From Streptomyces sp. NBC_00690 (GTDB lineage: Bacteria > Actinomycetota > Actinomycetes > Streptomycetales > Streptomycetaceae), in NCBI RefSeq assembly GCF_036226685.1, contig NZ_CP109009.1, forward strand, positions 3,534,001 through 3,598,000: a stretch of 64,000 nt of DNA. The letters run 5' to 3'. The position numbers and the translations under genes are program-made. Below the pieces are notes generated by a model. It was given only the letters and a program-made list of their open reading frames with translations. It had not been told where the DNA came from and ran no database searches. Positions 44,802 through 52,395 of this stretch are shown here, piece after piece. Every line of letters starts with the position of its first letter. Positions within the stretch are counted from its first letter, which is position 1.

Positions 44802-45671
44802 GTGGCAGCAAAACGGGGAGCTACGTTCCGACGCAGAGAGCTTGGCAAGGAGCTTCGCAAGCTTCGTGAAAAGGCCGGCTTAACCCTTCAGGAAGCATCT
44901 GAAGAGCTGGGTTTCTCGCACACCAAACTGGCTCGGGTGGAGATCGGCGAGAACGATCTGCCCAGGTCAGGCGATCTCGAAGCCCTCATGGACCTATACG
45001 ACGCCCACATGCCCCGGGAGGACCGGGACACACTGCTCAAGCTCCACCGTGAGTCACTGAGCAAGGAGCCGTGGACGCCGTACAAAGCATTCATGCCGTC
45101 GAAGATGCCGACGTTTCGAGGACTGGAGCAGGACGCACGGGTGATGCGCGCGTTCCAGCCCAGTTTCGTTTACGGGCTGCTTCAGACGGACGCGTACGCC
45201 CGAGCGCTGTACTCGATTGCCAAGCCCGTGGACGAAACCACCTCCGAGTACATCGAGCGCAACGTCCATCTCCGGATGGAGCGGAAGGAGTTGATCACCC
45301 GTTCGGAAAGCCCATTGGAGCTGCGCGTTGTGATGGACGAGACATCAGTGAGACGCGTGATCGGCGGACCCGAGGTCATGCGGGACCAGCACAGAGCGAT
45401 CGCAGAAATGGGCCAACTAGACAATGTGACGGTGCAGATCCTCCCCCACGATGTCGTGACCTATCGCGCAGAGATGAACTTCGCGATTCTCGACTTCGAC
45501 GACGCGTTGGCATCCGTCCTACAGATCGACATGTGGAACACCATCAGCGTGACGGACGAGTGGAGTGATGTACAGCGCAGCATCCGCCGATTCGATGCGA
45601 TGCGTGACAGCGCCCTCCCTCCGACCAAGACAGCCGACTTTCTCCAGAAGCTAGCTAGCGAGTGGGAGTAG
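44802..45671 (+). CDS. XRE-family regulator with DUF5753 (WhiJ-like)
   Basis: A 289-residue helix-turn-helix regulator. The HTH is at about 13-70 (LGKELRKLREKAGLTLQEASEELGFSHTKLARVEIGEN). From about 100 the DUF5753 domain follows (RAFQPSFVYGLLQTDAYARAL, RVIGGPEVMRDQHRAIAE, VTVQILPHDV). The GTG at 44802 has AAGGAG at ideal distance; an ATG at 44781 is the alternative. Codon 27 is TTA (44880-44882), implying bldA dependence. The DUF397 gene overlaps its end. Proteins of this class repress development or antibiotic genes, with the DUF397 partner modulating them. Confidence 0.9.
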   Translation: MAAKRGATFRRRELGKELRKLREKAGLTLQEASEELGFSHTKLARVEIGENDLPRSGDLEALMDLYDAHMPREDRDTLLKLHRESLSKEPWTPYKAFMPSKMPTFRGLEQDARVMRAFQPSFVYGLLQTDAYARALYSIAKPVDETTSEYIERNVHLRMERKELITRSESPLELRVVMDETSVRRVIGGPEVMRDQHRAIAEMGQLDNVTVQILPHDVVTYRAEMNFAILDFDDALASVLQIDMWNTISVTDEWSDVQRSIRRFDAMRDSALPPTKTADFLQKLASEWE

Positions 45672-45877
45672 CCATCAGCAGCCACACCGAAGAGTCCGCC
45701 TGGTTCAAGTCCTCGCACAGCAACGACTCTGGAGGCAACTGCCTGGAAGTCGCACAGCTAACCTCTCGGGTCGGCATCCGCGACTCCAAACGCAAGCAGG
45801 GCCCGGCTCTGGCCGTCCCATCGACCGCTTGGCACAAGTTCGTCGCCTTCGCAGCCAATCGCGCGCCACTGGACTGA
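45662..45877 (+). CDS. DUF397 small regulator partner
   Basis: A 71-residue DUF397 protein with the family pattern WFKSSHSNDSGGNCLEVAQL, VGIRDSKRKQGPALAV and AWHKFVAF. It starts at GTG 45662 within the XRE gene (10-base overlap), the usual coupling. DUF397 proteins work with the neighbouring XRE regulator. A 16-bp perfect hairpin follows it. Confidence 0.9.
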   Translation: MGVAISSHTEESAWFKSSHSNDSGGNCLEVAQLTSRVGIRDSKRKQGPALAVPSTAWHKFVAFAANRAPLD

Positions 45878-45906
45878 CCACCAGCCAAGCTCCCATGGGG
45901 ACGAGC

Positions 45907-45952
45907 GTGCGGAGTGCCCCTCCCTCCTACTCGGACGAGGGGCACTCCGCAC
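45907..45952 (+). terminator. 16-bp perfect hairpin after DUF397 gene
   Basis: GTGCGGAGTGCCCCTC (45907-45922) pairs exactly with 45937-45952 around a 14-base loop. No T-run follows, so a strong structure that stops or stabilises RNA is more certain than a classic terminator. Confidence 0.65.
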
Positions 45953-46020
45953 GTGGCACTTCCGGGCAGCAGCAAGTTCGTCATCTTCGCAGCCTGGTGG
46001 ACACGGCTGGAGGGCGAAGG

Positions 46021-46347
46021 CTAGTCCCAGGTGGGTGGCGGCACAACAGAAGCCGCGTCCATGCCATTGTGTTCGAAGGAGCGTGAACTCAGTTCAATGC
46101 TACTGATGAGCACACCCGGAACCTGCTCCATCCGAGAAAGGGCTTCCTTCATCGCACCCATGAGGTTGTCCGCCTCGAAGTAGCACTCGAACTTGGTGAA
46201 ACCGGGCCCTTGTTCAATTCCGACGAACCCATCGGCGAAGCAGTCAAGATGGGCCATGATGTCGTCCTGCTCCGGCGTAATTGGCTCATGCGCATGCATG
46301 ATGAAGTGCCAACTAGGCGCATCCGCGATGCTTTCGTGTGAATTCAT
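46021..46347 (-). CDS. Partner protein of the HicA-like gene, unknown function
   Basis: A 108-residue acidic protein (WHFIMHAHEPITPEQDDIMAHLDCFADGFVGIEQGPGFTKFECYFEADNLMGAMKEALSRMEQV). The pattern predicts a ferredoxin-like or HicB-like alpha/beta fold. The ATG at 46347 follows AGAGGATCG and the gene overlaps the end of the HicA-like gene by 35 bases. The pairing suggests antitoxin and toxin, here with the toxin-like gene first as in hicAB. No family is recognised with certainty. Confidence 0.65.
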   Translation of the reverse strand: MNSHESIADAPSWHFIMHAHEPITPEQDDIMAHLDCFADGFVGIEQGPGFTKFECYFEADNLMGAMKEALSRMEQVPGVLISSIELSSRSFEHNGMDAASVVPPPTWD

Positions 46348-46543
46348 CGATCCTCTTTGCTTCATTCCCTGGGTTCCGAGGGGTGCAGTACACGGTGAAG
46401 GTCTCGCTACACGGACAGCAGAGGACATAGCCCCAGTGATGACCATTTCTATCGTGCTTCACCTTAAGTCCACACCCCTCGGCCCTCTTCAGCGCTGCCT
46501 CAATGTCCTTCTTCTGATGTCGATCCCCAAGCCCCATGACCAT
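46313..46543 (-). CDS. HicA-like small protein (candidate RNA-binding toxin)
   Basis: A 76-residue basic protein: a helix KKDIEAALKRAEGCGLKV followed by KHDRNGHHWGYVLC and ETFTVYCTPRNPGNEAKRIDEFTRKH. The Gly-His-His-Trp turn after the first helix and strand is where HicA toxins, which have a dsRNA-binding-like fold, carry their catalytic His. Four Cys residues in LCCPC and elsewhere could bind metal, which is not typical for HicA. ATG at 46543 follows AGGAGTAATAAGT, and AT-rich sequence upstream probably holds the promoter. Confidence 0.6.
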   Translation of the reverse strand: MVMGLGDRHQKKDIEAALKRAEGCGLKVKHDRNGHHWGYVLCCPCSETFTVYCTPRNPGNEAKRIDEFTRKHRGCA

Positions 46544-46826
46544 ACTTATTACTCCTGCCGCTCACAGCGGGAGTACCGACCGACAAGCACACCACTCGAA
46601 AGAGTGCCGACAACGAGACAGCCGGCAGGCCGCGCCAGAGTAGTCGGCGCACGGCCGCAGCCAGTCAGACAGGAGGCGGACCCACAGAAGCCGCGGTCCT
46701 GGTTCTGTATGGGCATTCTGCTGCGCCTCGCTGACCCCCAAGGGTCAACGGCGATGAGGCCGTGAGAGTAGTCGTTGCAGCCACACAGCGCGTCGGTGCT
46801 TTCGTTCCACCGTTGAGGGCCACACG
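46544..46826. other. 283-base gap between the Fic and HicA-like genes
   Basis: I see no gene. The end next to the HicA-like gene (46540-46560) is AT-rich and should hold its minus-strand promoter. The rest shows no repeat or hairpin of note. Confidence 0.4.
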
Positions 46827-47963
46827 TCAGTCGGCATACGGATCGGCGTACGGTTCCAAGTTGCCCCGTACTTCCGCGTTCGCCGCCGCCATGCGGGGCC
46901 CCGCCGCGTAGTAGCGGGCGCGTGCCTTGCCGTGGGGTGTGAGCCAGCCCAGTCGGACCAGTTCGCGGATGTCGCGGATCGCCTGCTGGTCGGAGAGTTC
47001 GGCGTCCTGCTGGTAGACCGTGCGCCGCACCTTCGATCCCCAGAACGCAGGCAGCAGCGCATAGACGACCCGTTCGTCCAGACCGCTTTCTGCGGCGGTA
47101 TCGCCCAGATGGATCCATGCCCGCGACAGCAGGTCCGTACGGCGTTGTGCCTGTTGGGCCTGACGGTGGTGGGCTTCCAGACAGAAGCGAATCCACGGGT
47201 GGGTATCGCGCTCGGGAGTCCACCGGGGCCCGCCCACCTGCTGGAGTACGCGGTAGTAGCCGTATGTGTTCTGGCCCCGCCCCAGCCACTCCTCGATGGA
47301 GGAGAACTCAGGCGGCATCAGCGCCTCGCGGGCGAACACCAGCGTCGACAGTGCCCGGGACATCCGCCCGTTCCCGTCCTTCCACGGGTGGATGTTCACC
47401 AGGTTCAGATGGGCCATGGATGCCCTGACATGCACCGGCGCATCCAGTTCGCCGTCGTTCAGCCACTCGATCAGTTCGCCCGCGAGGGAGGGAACCAGTT
47501 CGGAGTCCGGGGCCGTGTAGGCGGGCACCAACGGATCGTCGGGGCTGGTGACGAACACCGGCCCATCGCGCCAACGGCCCGGGCGCTTGTTCAGGTGGTG
47601 GCCTTGGAGCATGAAGTGAAGACCGTTGAGCAGGCCAGCGTCGTAGCGGAAGTCGTCTGCCGCGTCCGCGAGGGCCTGGATGTAGGTCATGGCACGCTGG
47701 TAGCCCTCCAGCTCCGCCCGGGTGCGATCAGCCGTCTCCAACGGCTCCTCGCCCGTCATCAATGCTTCGACATCGTCCACGGTCGCTGCGTAGCCCTCGA
47801 TCGTGTTCGATCCCGCGATCGCTCGCGCGGTCAGGTTCCGTCGCAGGTGAACCATCCAAGGTGGCCCGCCGTTGGTGACGTCTAGAAGCCCATCACTCAT
47901 CTTCTCGATATCGGAGAGCACACGGAGATCGTCGGCATCGAGTGCGGGGGTTGCGTACAGCAT
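46827..47963 (-). CDS. Fic-domain AMP-transferase, self-inhibited class II type
   Basis: A 378-residue Fic-family protein. The catalytic loop is IHPWKDGNGRMSR (H192-R203), matching HPFxxGNGRxxR except W for F. An N-terminal inhibitory helix has SNTIEG (S52-E56-G57), the (S/T)xxxE(G/N) motif of class II Fic proteins, which blocks ATP binding until relieved. A C-terminal winged-helix-like region (YQQDAELSDQQAIRDIRELVRLGWLTPHGKARARYY) may bind DNA. Fic enzymes usually AMPylate proteins. The ATG at 47963 (MLYATPALDADD) is the usual family start, although its ribosome-binding site is weak. It is the last gene of the block inserted within the hut genes. Confidence 0.9.
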   Translation of the reverse strand: MLYATPALDADDLRVLSDIEKMSDGLLDVTNGGPPWMVHLRRNLTARAIAGSNTIEGYAATVDDVEALMTGEEPLETADRTRAELEGYQRAMTYIQALADAADDFRYDAGLLNGLHFMLQGHHLNKRPGRWRDGPVFVTSPDDPLVPAYTAPDSELVPSLAGELIEWLNDGELDAPVHVRASMAHLNLVNIHPWKDGNGRMSRALSTLVFAREALMPPEFSSIEEWLGRGQNTYGYYRVLQQVGGPRWTPERDTHPWIRFCLEAHHRQAQQAQRRTDLLSRAWIHLGDTAAESGLDERVVYALLPAFWGSKVRRTVYQQDAELSDQQAIRDIRELVRLGWLTPHGKARARYYAAGPRMAAANAEVRGNLEPYADPYAD

Positions 47964-48021
47964 GTCCCGATCACACGGCGGCCCGAAGGAAGTGTCAAAA
48001 CCCCCCGCCCCGAACAGGCGG

Positions 48022-49377
48022 CTACGCCCGCAGGGCCCCGATCGCGTCCCCCAGGGCCAGTGCGACATCCGGGACCAGCAGGTGTTCGCCGTCGCGGACG
48101 ATGGTGCGACCGCCCACCACCACATGTCTGACGTCCGCCGCCGTGCCGGCGAACACCACCGCCTCCGCGGCCATCCGGCGTGGGGGGCCGATCGTGCGGA
48201 CCGAGTCCAGGGCGATCGTGGTGAAGTCGGCGAGGGCGCCCTGTTCGAGGGTGCCGGCGTCCGGCCAGCCGAGTGCGGCGTGGCCGTCGGCGGTGGCTGC
48301 GCGGAGGAGGGCGGGGGTGGTCCAGTGGCCGCGGGTGCGGGTGCGCAGGCGCTCGTCGAGTTCCATGGCGCGTGCCTCTTCCAGCAGGTCGATCACCGCA
48401 TGGCTGTCGCTGCCGAGGGAGAGCGGGGAGCCAGCGCGTTGGAGGGCGACGGCCGGGCCGATGCCGTCCGCGAGGTCGCGTTCGGTGGTGGGACACATGC
48501 AGATGCCGGTACCCGCGCCGCCCAGGGTGGTGATGTCGTCATCGGTGAGATGGGTGGCGTGGACCGCGGTGACCGTGGGCTTCCAGAAGCCGGCGTCGGC
48601 CAACAGTCGGGTGGGGGTGCGCCCGTGGACGGCGAGGCACGCCTCGTTCTCGGCGGGCTGTTCGGAGAGGTGGATGTGGACGGGTACCCCGTCGGTGCGG
48701 GCGGCGAAGTCCTCGTAGCCGTCGCGGTCGGAGAAGGCCCGTACGGAGTGGATCGCCGCTCCGATCCGTACCCGGTCGCTGGCCTGGAGCAGGCTCCAGC
48801 GCTCGTGCCAGGCGTCGAGCGAGGCGTCGCCGAAGCGTAGTTGGGGTCCCTCCAGGGGCCGGTGACCGTTGTGGTCGAGGCCGCCGCGGAGGTACACGGT
48901 GTCGAGGAGTGTGATGCGGATGCCCGCTTCGACAGCCGCGGCGATCAGGGCTTCGCCCATGGCGTTGGGGTCGGCGTAGGGCGTGCCGCCCGGGCCGTGG
49001 TGGAGGTAGTGGAACTCGCCGACGGACGTCACTCCCGCCAGGGCCATTTCGGCGTAGACGGCCCGGGCCAGGGCGAAGTAGTTGTCGGGGGTGAGGCGGT
49101 GGACGGCGGTGTACATCATTTCGCGCCAGGTCCAGAATGAACCGCCGCCGACCTGGACCGTGCCACGCAGGGCTCGGTGGAAGGCATGTGAGTGGGTGTT
49201 GGCCAGGCCGGGGATGGTCAGGCCGCGCAGCACTTCCGCGCCGGGCGGTGGGGTGTCCGCGCCGGTGCGGACGGCCGAGATGCGACCGTCCGCTACCTCC
49301 AGCACCACACCGGGTTCGGTGTGGACGCCCAGCCAGGCGTGTTCGGCCCAGTACACGATTCCCGGGGTCAGCGGCAC
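48022..49377 (-). CDS. hutF: Formimidoylglutamate deiminase
   Basis: HutF (451 residues) is a metal-dependent amidohydrolase that deiminates N-formimino-L-glutamate to N-formyl-L-glutamate in histidine breakdown. Metal and substrate motifs: TIPGLANTHSHAFHRALRG, VGEFHYLHHGPGG, PVHIHLSEQPAENEAC, AVHATHLTDDDI and SLGSDSHAVIDLLEEAR. The GTG at 49377 overlaps the upstream M20 gene by ten bases and has GGAAGG before it. Third gene in hutU-M20-hutF. In this window hutI follows only after the inserted block. Confidence 0.9.
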   Translation of the reverse strand: MPLTPGIVYWAEHAWLGVHTEPGVVLEVADGRISAVRTGADTPPPGAEVLRGLTIPGLANTHSHAFHRALRGTVQVGGGSFWTWREMMYTAVHRLTPDNYFALARAVYAEMALAGVTSVGEFHYLHHGPGGTPYADPNAMGEALIAAAVEAGIRITLLDTVYLRGGLDHNGHRPLEGPQLRFGDASLDAWHERWSLLQASDRVRIGAAIHSVRAFSDRDGYEDFAARTDGVPVHIHLSEQPAENEACLAVHGRTPTRLLADAGFWKPTVTAVHATHLTDDDITTLGGAGTGICMCPTTERDLADGIGPAVALQRAGSPLSLGSDSHAVIDLLEEARAMELDERLRTRTRGHWTTPALLRAATADGHAALGWPDAGTLEQGALADFTTIALDSVRTIGPPRRMAAEAVVFAGTAADVRHVVVGGRTIVRDGEHLLVPDVALALGDAIGALRA

Positions 49378-50591
49378 GCGAGACCTTCCAGTACGTCGGC
49401 GAGTGCGAGGACCCCGGCCGTGCAGTCGTCCTCGTCCGCGCGTTCGGCCGGGGAGTGGGAGACGCCCGTGGGGTTGCGTACGAACAGCATGGCGGTCGGG
49501 ACGGCTGCGGAGAGGATTCCGGCGTCGTGTCCCGCTCCCGTACCGAGAACGGGGGTCGCGCCGCCCAGCAGGCGGTTGATCTCGTCCCGCAGGGCGTGCT
49601 CGAACTCCACGACCGGGGTGAAGGACTCCCGGACGACGGCGAGGTCCACCCCGTTGCGTTCCGCGTGCTCCCGTGCGGCCCGCTCGACCTCGGCGAGGAC
49701 CGTGTCCAGCGCCGACTGGTCGGCGGCCCGGGAGTCGAGCCAGCCCCGGACCAGGGAGGGGATCGCATTGACGCCGTTGGGTTCGACGGCGACCTTGCCG
49801 AAGGTGGCGACCGCGCCCGCCAACTCGGCCGCGCGACGGGCGGCGAGGACGGTTTCCGCGTAGGTGAGCATGGGGTCGCGGCGGTCGACGAGTCGGGTGG
49901 TGCCGGCGTGGTTGGCTTCGCCGCGGAAGTCGAAGCGCCACCGTCCGTGCGGCCAGATCGCGCTGGCGATGCCGACCGCGTCCCCGGTGAGGTCGAGGGC
50001 CCGGCCCTGTTCGACGTGGAGTTCGACGTACGCGCCGATGCGGTCGAGTCGTTCCCGGTCGGGGCCGATGGCCTCGGGGTCGTATCCGGCGTCCGCCATG
50101 GCCTGCGGCAGGCTGGTGCCGGCCGCGTCCTTCAACTCGTACGCCTGCTCGCGGCTGAGGAGGCCCGCGGTGAGGCGGGAGCCGACGCACGCCAGACCGA
50201 AGCGGGCGCCCTCCTCGTCGCCGAAGTTGGTGATGGCTAGTGGGCGTGTGAACCGTGCTCCCCTGCCGCGGAGTTCATCGAGCGCGGCGAAGGCGCTGAC
50301 CACGCCGAGGGGGCCGTCGAAGGCGCCGCCGTCGGGGACGGAGTCCAGATGGGAGCCGGTGACCACGGCGTCCCCTGCGGCGGGGTCGCCGAGCCAGGCC
50401 CACTGGTTGCCGTTGCGGTCGGTCTCGTAGTGGAGTCCGCGGGCGTGCGCCTGCTCCTGGAACCAGGTGCGGCAGTCGGCGTCGGCGCCGGTCCAGGCGT
50501 AGCGCCGGTAGCCGCCGCTGTCCCGGTCGCGGCCGATGGGGGCGAGCTCCTTCCACATGGTGTGGAAGGAACTCGGTGCGGCGGTGGTCAC
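49368..50591 (-). CDS. M20-family amidohydrolase of the hut operon (allantoate amidohydrolase-like)
   Basis: A 407-residue zinc amidohydrolase of the allantoate/N-carbamoyl-amino-acid hydrolase group of M20. Metal ligands are in [21 protein letters not shown] (H, D), [19 protein letters not shown] (double Glu), [11 protein letters not shown] and [12 protein letters not shown]. Homology suggests allantoate, but it lies between hutU and hutF and is translationally coupled to both (GTGA overlap with hutU). The likely job is to hydrolyse N-formyl-L-glutamate to glutamate and formate, the step after HutF, in place of HutG. That assignment is inference from context. Confidence 0.85.
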   Translation of the reverse strand: MTTAAPSSFHTMWKELAPIGRDRDSGGYRRYAWTGADADCRTWFQEQAHARGLHYETDRNGNQWAWLGDPAAGDAVVTGSHLDSVPDGGAFDGPLGVVSAFAALDELRGRGARFTRPLAITNFGDEEGARFGLACVGSRLTAGLLSREQAYELKDAAGTSLPQAMADAGYDPEAIGPDRERLDRIGAYVELHVEQGRALDLTGDAVGIASAIWPHGRWRFDFRGEANHAGTTRLVDRRDPMLTYAETVLAARRAAELAGAVATFGKVAVEPNGVNAIPSLVRGWLDSRAADQSALDTVLAEVERAAREHAERNGVDLAVVRESFTPVVEFEHALRDEINRLLGGATPVLGTGAGHDAGILSAAVPTAMLFVRNPTGVSHSPAERADEDDCTAGVLALADVLEGLACR

Positions 50592-52276
50592 TCGCCCTCC
50601 CGCATCGGGATGCGGACGCCCCGGGCGTCGGCGACCGCTTCGGCGGTGTCGTACCCGGCGTCCACATGACGGATGACGCCCATCCCGGGGTCGTTGGTGA
50701 GCACCCGGCGGACCTTCTCGCCTGCGAGTGCGGTGCCATCGGCGACCGTGACCTGACCGGCGTGGATGGAGCGGCCCATGCCGACGCCTCCGCCGTGGTG
50801 GATGGAGACCCAGGAGGCGCCGGAGGCCACATTGACCATGGCGTTCAGGAGCGGCCAGTCGGCGATGGCGTCGGAGCCGTCGAGCATGGCTTCGGTCTCC
50901 CGGTAAGGGGAGGCGACCGAGCCGCAGTCGAGGTGGTCGCGGCCGATGGCCAGCGGTGCTGCCAACTCTCCGCTGGCGACCATGTCGTTGAAGCGCTCGC
51001 CGGCGCGGTCGCGTTCGCCGTAGCCGAGCCAGCAGATGCGGGCGGGCAGTCCCTGGAAGTGGACGCGTTCTCCGGCGAGGGTGATCCAGCGGCGCAGCGA
51101 TTCGTTCTCGGGGAAGAGTTCGAGCATGGCGCGGTCGGTCTTGGCGATGTCAGCGGGGTCGCCGGAGAGCGCCGCCCAGCGGAAGGGGCCCTTGCCCTCG
51201 GTGAACAGCGGGCGAATGTAGGCGGGCACGAAGCCGGGGAAGGCGAACGCCCGCTCATAGCCGGCGAGTTGGGCTTCGCCACGGATGGAGTTTCCGTAGT
51301 CGAAGACCTCGGCGCCCGCGTCCTGGAAGCCGACCATGGCTTCGACATGGCGGGCCATCGACTCCCGGGCCCTGAGGGTGAAGTCCGCGGGCTTCTCCGC
51401 CGCGTAGGACGCCATCTCGTCGAAGGGGACGCCCAGCGGGAGGTAGGCCAGGGGGTCGTGGGCCGAGGTCTGGTCGGTGACGATGTCGATGGGCGCGCCC
51501 ATGGCGAGCAGCTGCGGCAGCAGTTCGGCGGCGTTGCCGAGGACGCCGATGGACAGCGGGCGGCGGGCGTCCCGTGCTTCGGTGGCGAGCTGGAGTGCGT
51601 GTTCCAGGGAGTCGGCGCGGGTGTCGAGGTAGCGGTGTTCGATGCGGCGCTCGATGGCGCGCGGGTCGCAGTCGATGCAGATCGCGACACCGTCGTTCAT
51701 GGTGACGGCGAGCGGTTGCGCCCCGCCCATGCCGCCGAGGCCGGCGGTGAGGGTGATGGTGCCGGCCAGGGTGCCGCCGAAGCGCTTGGCGGCGACGGCG
51801 GCGAAGGTCTCGTAGGTGCCCTGGAGGATGCCCTGGGTGCCGATGTAGATCCAGGAGCCGGCCGTCATCTGTCCGTACATGGTCAGCCCGAGGGCTTCGA
51901 GGCGACGGAACTCCTCCCAGTTCGCCCAGTCGCCGACCAGGTTGGAGTTGGCGATCAGTACGCGCGGGGCCCATTCGTGGGTCTGCATCACACCGACCGG
52001 GCGGCCGGACTGGACGAGCATGGTCTCGTCCTGCTTGAGCGTTTGCAGGGTGCGAACCATGGCGTCGAAGGAGCGCCAGTCGCGGGCCGCCTTGCCGGTG
52101 CCGCCGTAGACGACGAGCTGGTCGGGGTGTTCCGCGACTTCGGGGTCGAGGTTGTTCTGGAGCATGCGGAGGGCGGCTTCCTGCTGCCAGCCCAGGGTGC
52201 TCAGTTCCGTACCGCGCGGAGCCCTGACCGGGCGGGGACCCGAAGGGGGCCCTGCGGGCTTCGAAGGTGCTGACAT
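50588..52276 (-). CDS. hutU: Urocanate hydratase
   Basis: HutU (562 residues) hydrates urocanate to imidazolone propionate with a tightly bound NAD. Family regions: [62 protein letters not shown] (NAD-binding glycines), [16 protein letters not shown], and [24 protein letters not shown] around a conserved Cys. The length is normal. It is the first gene of the hut operon; the ATG at 52276 follows GAGGAGG. Its promoter and a strong inverted repeat lie at 52328-52356. No hutH is present nearby. Confidence 0.95.
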   Translation of the reverse strand: MSAPSKPAGPPSGPRPVRAPRGTELSTLGWQQEAALRMLQNNLDPEVAEHPDQLVVYGGTGKAARDWRSFDAMVRTLQTLKQDETMLVQSGRPVGVMQTHEWAPRVLIANSNLVGDWANWEEFRRLEALGLTMYGQMTAGSWIYIGTQGILQGTYETFAAVAAKRFGGTLAGTITLTAGLGGMGGAQPLAVTMNDGVAICIDCDPRAIERRIEHRYLDTRADSLEHALQLATEARDARRPLSIGVLGNAAELLPQLLAMGAPIDIVTDQTSAHDPLAYLPLGVPFDEMASYAAEKPADFTLRARESMARHVEAMVGFQDAGAEVFDYGNSIRGEAQLAGYERAFAFPGFVPAYIRPLFTEGKGPFRWAALSGDPADIAKTDRAMLELFPENESLRRWITLAGERVHFQGLPARICWLGYGERDRAGERFNDMVASGELAAPLAIGRDHLDCGSVASPYRETEAMLDGSDAIADWPLLNAMVNVASGASWVSIHHGGGVGMGRSIHAGQVTVADGTALAGEKVRRVLTNDPGMGVIRHVDAGYDTAEAVADARGVRIPMREGE

Positions 52277-52327
52277 GGAACGAGCCTCCTCATGGCCGCG
52301 ACGACCAATATTGTGTCCGTTATTCAC

Positions 52328-52356
52328 ATCCTGACTAGATGAATACCTCTAGTCAA
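52328..52356 (-). promoter_or_regulatory. hutU promoter overlapped by an 8-8-8 inverted repeat
   Basis: On the minus strand a -35 TTGACT (52351-52356) and a -10 CAGGAT (52328-52333) are 17 bases apart, close to the housekeeping consensus. Between them lies the perfect repeat TGACTAGA (52332-52339), 8-base spacer, TCTAGTCA (52348-52355), which reaches into both promoter elements. A repressor bound here would block RNA polymerase. The expected transcript start is about 45 bases before the hutU ATG. Confidence 0.75.
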
Positions 52357-52395
52357 CAGATGCGCCGGGGTCGACCCGAATGATTGGCTATTGCA

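Noticed and set aside
43597..48021. Island as a prophage or integrative plasmid
   Set aside because: No integrase, excisionase, replication or structural gene and no flanking attachment repeat were found.
48022..50190. Extended 722-codon version of hutF
   Set aside because: The first 270 codons overlap the M20 hydrolase gene in another frame and read as Arg/Pro-rich noise; the GTG at 49377 has a good ribosome-binding site.
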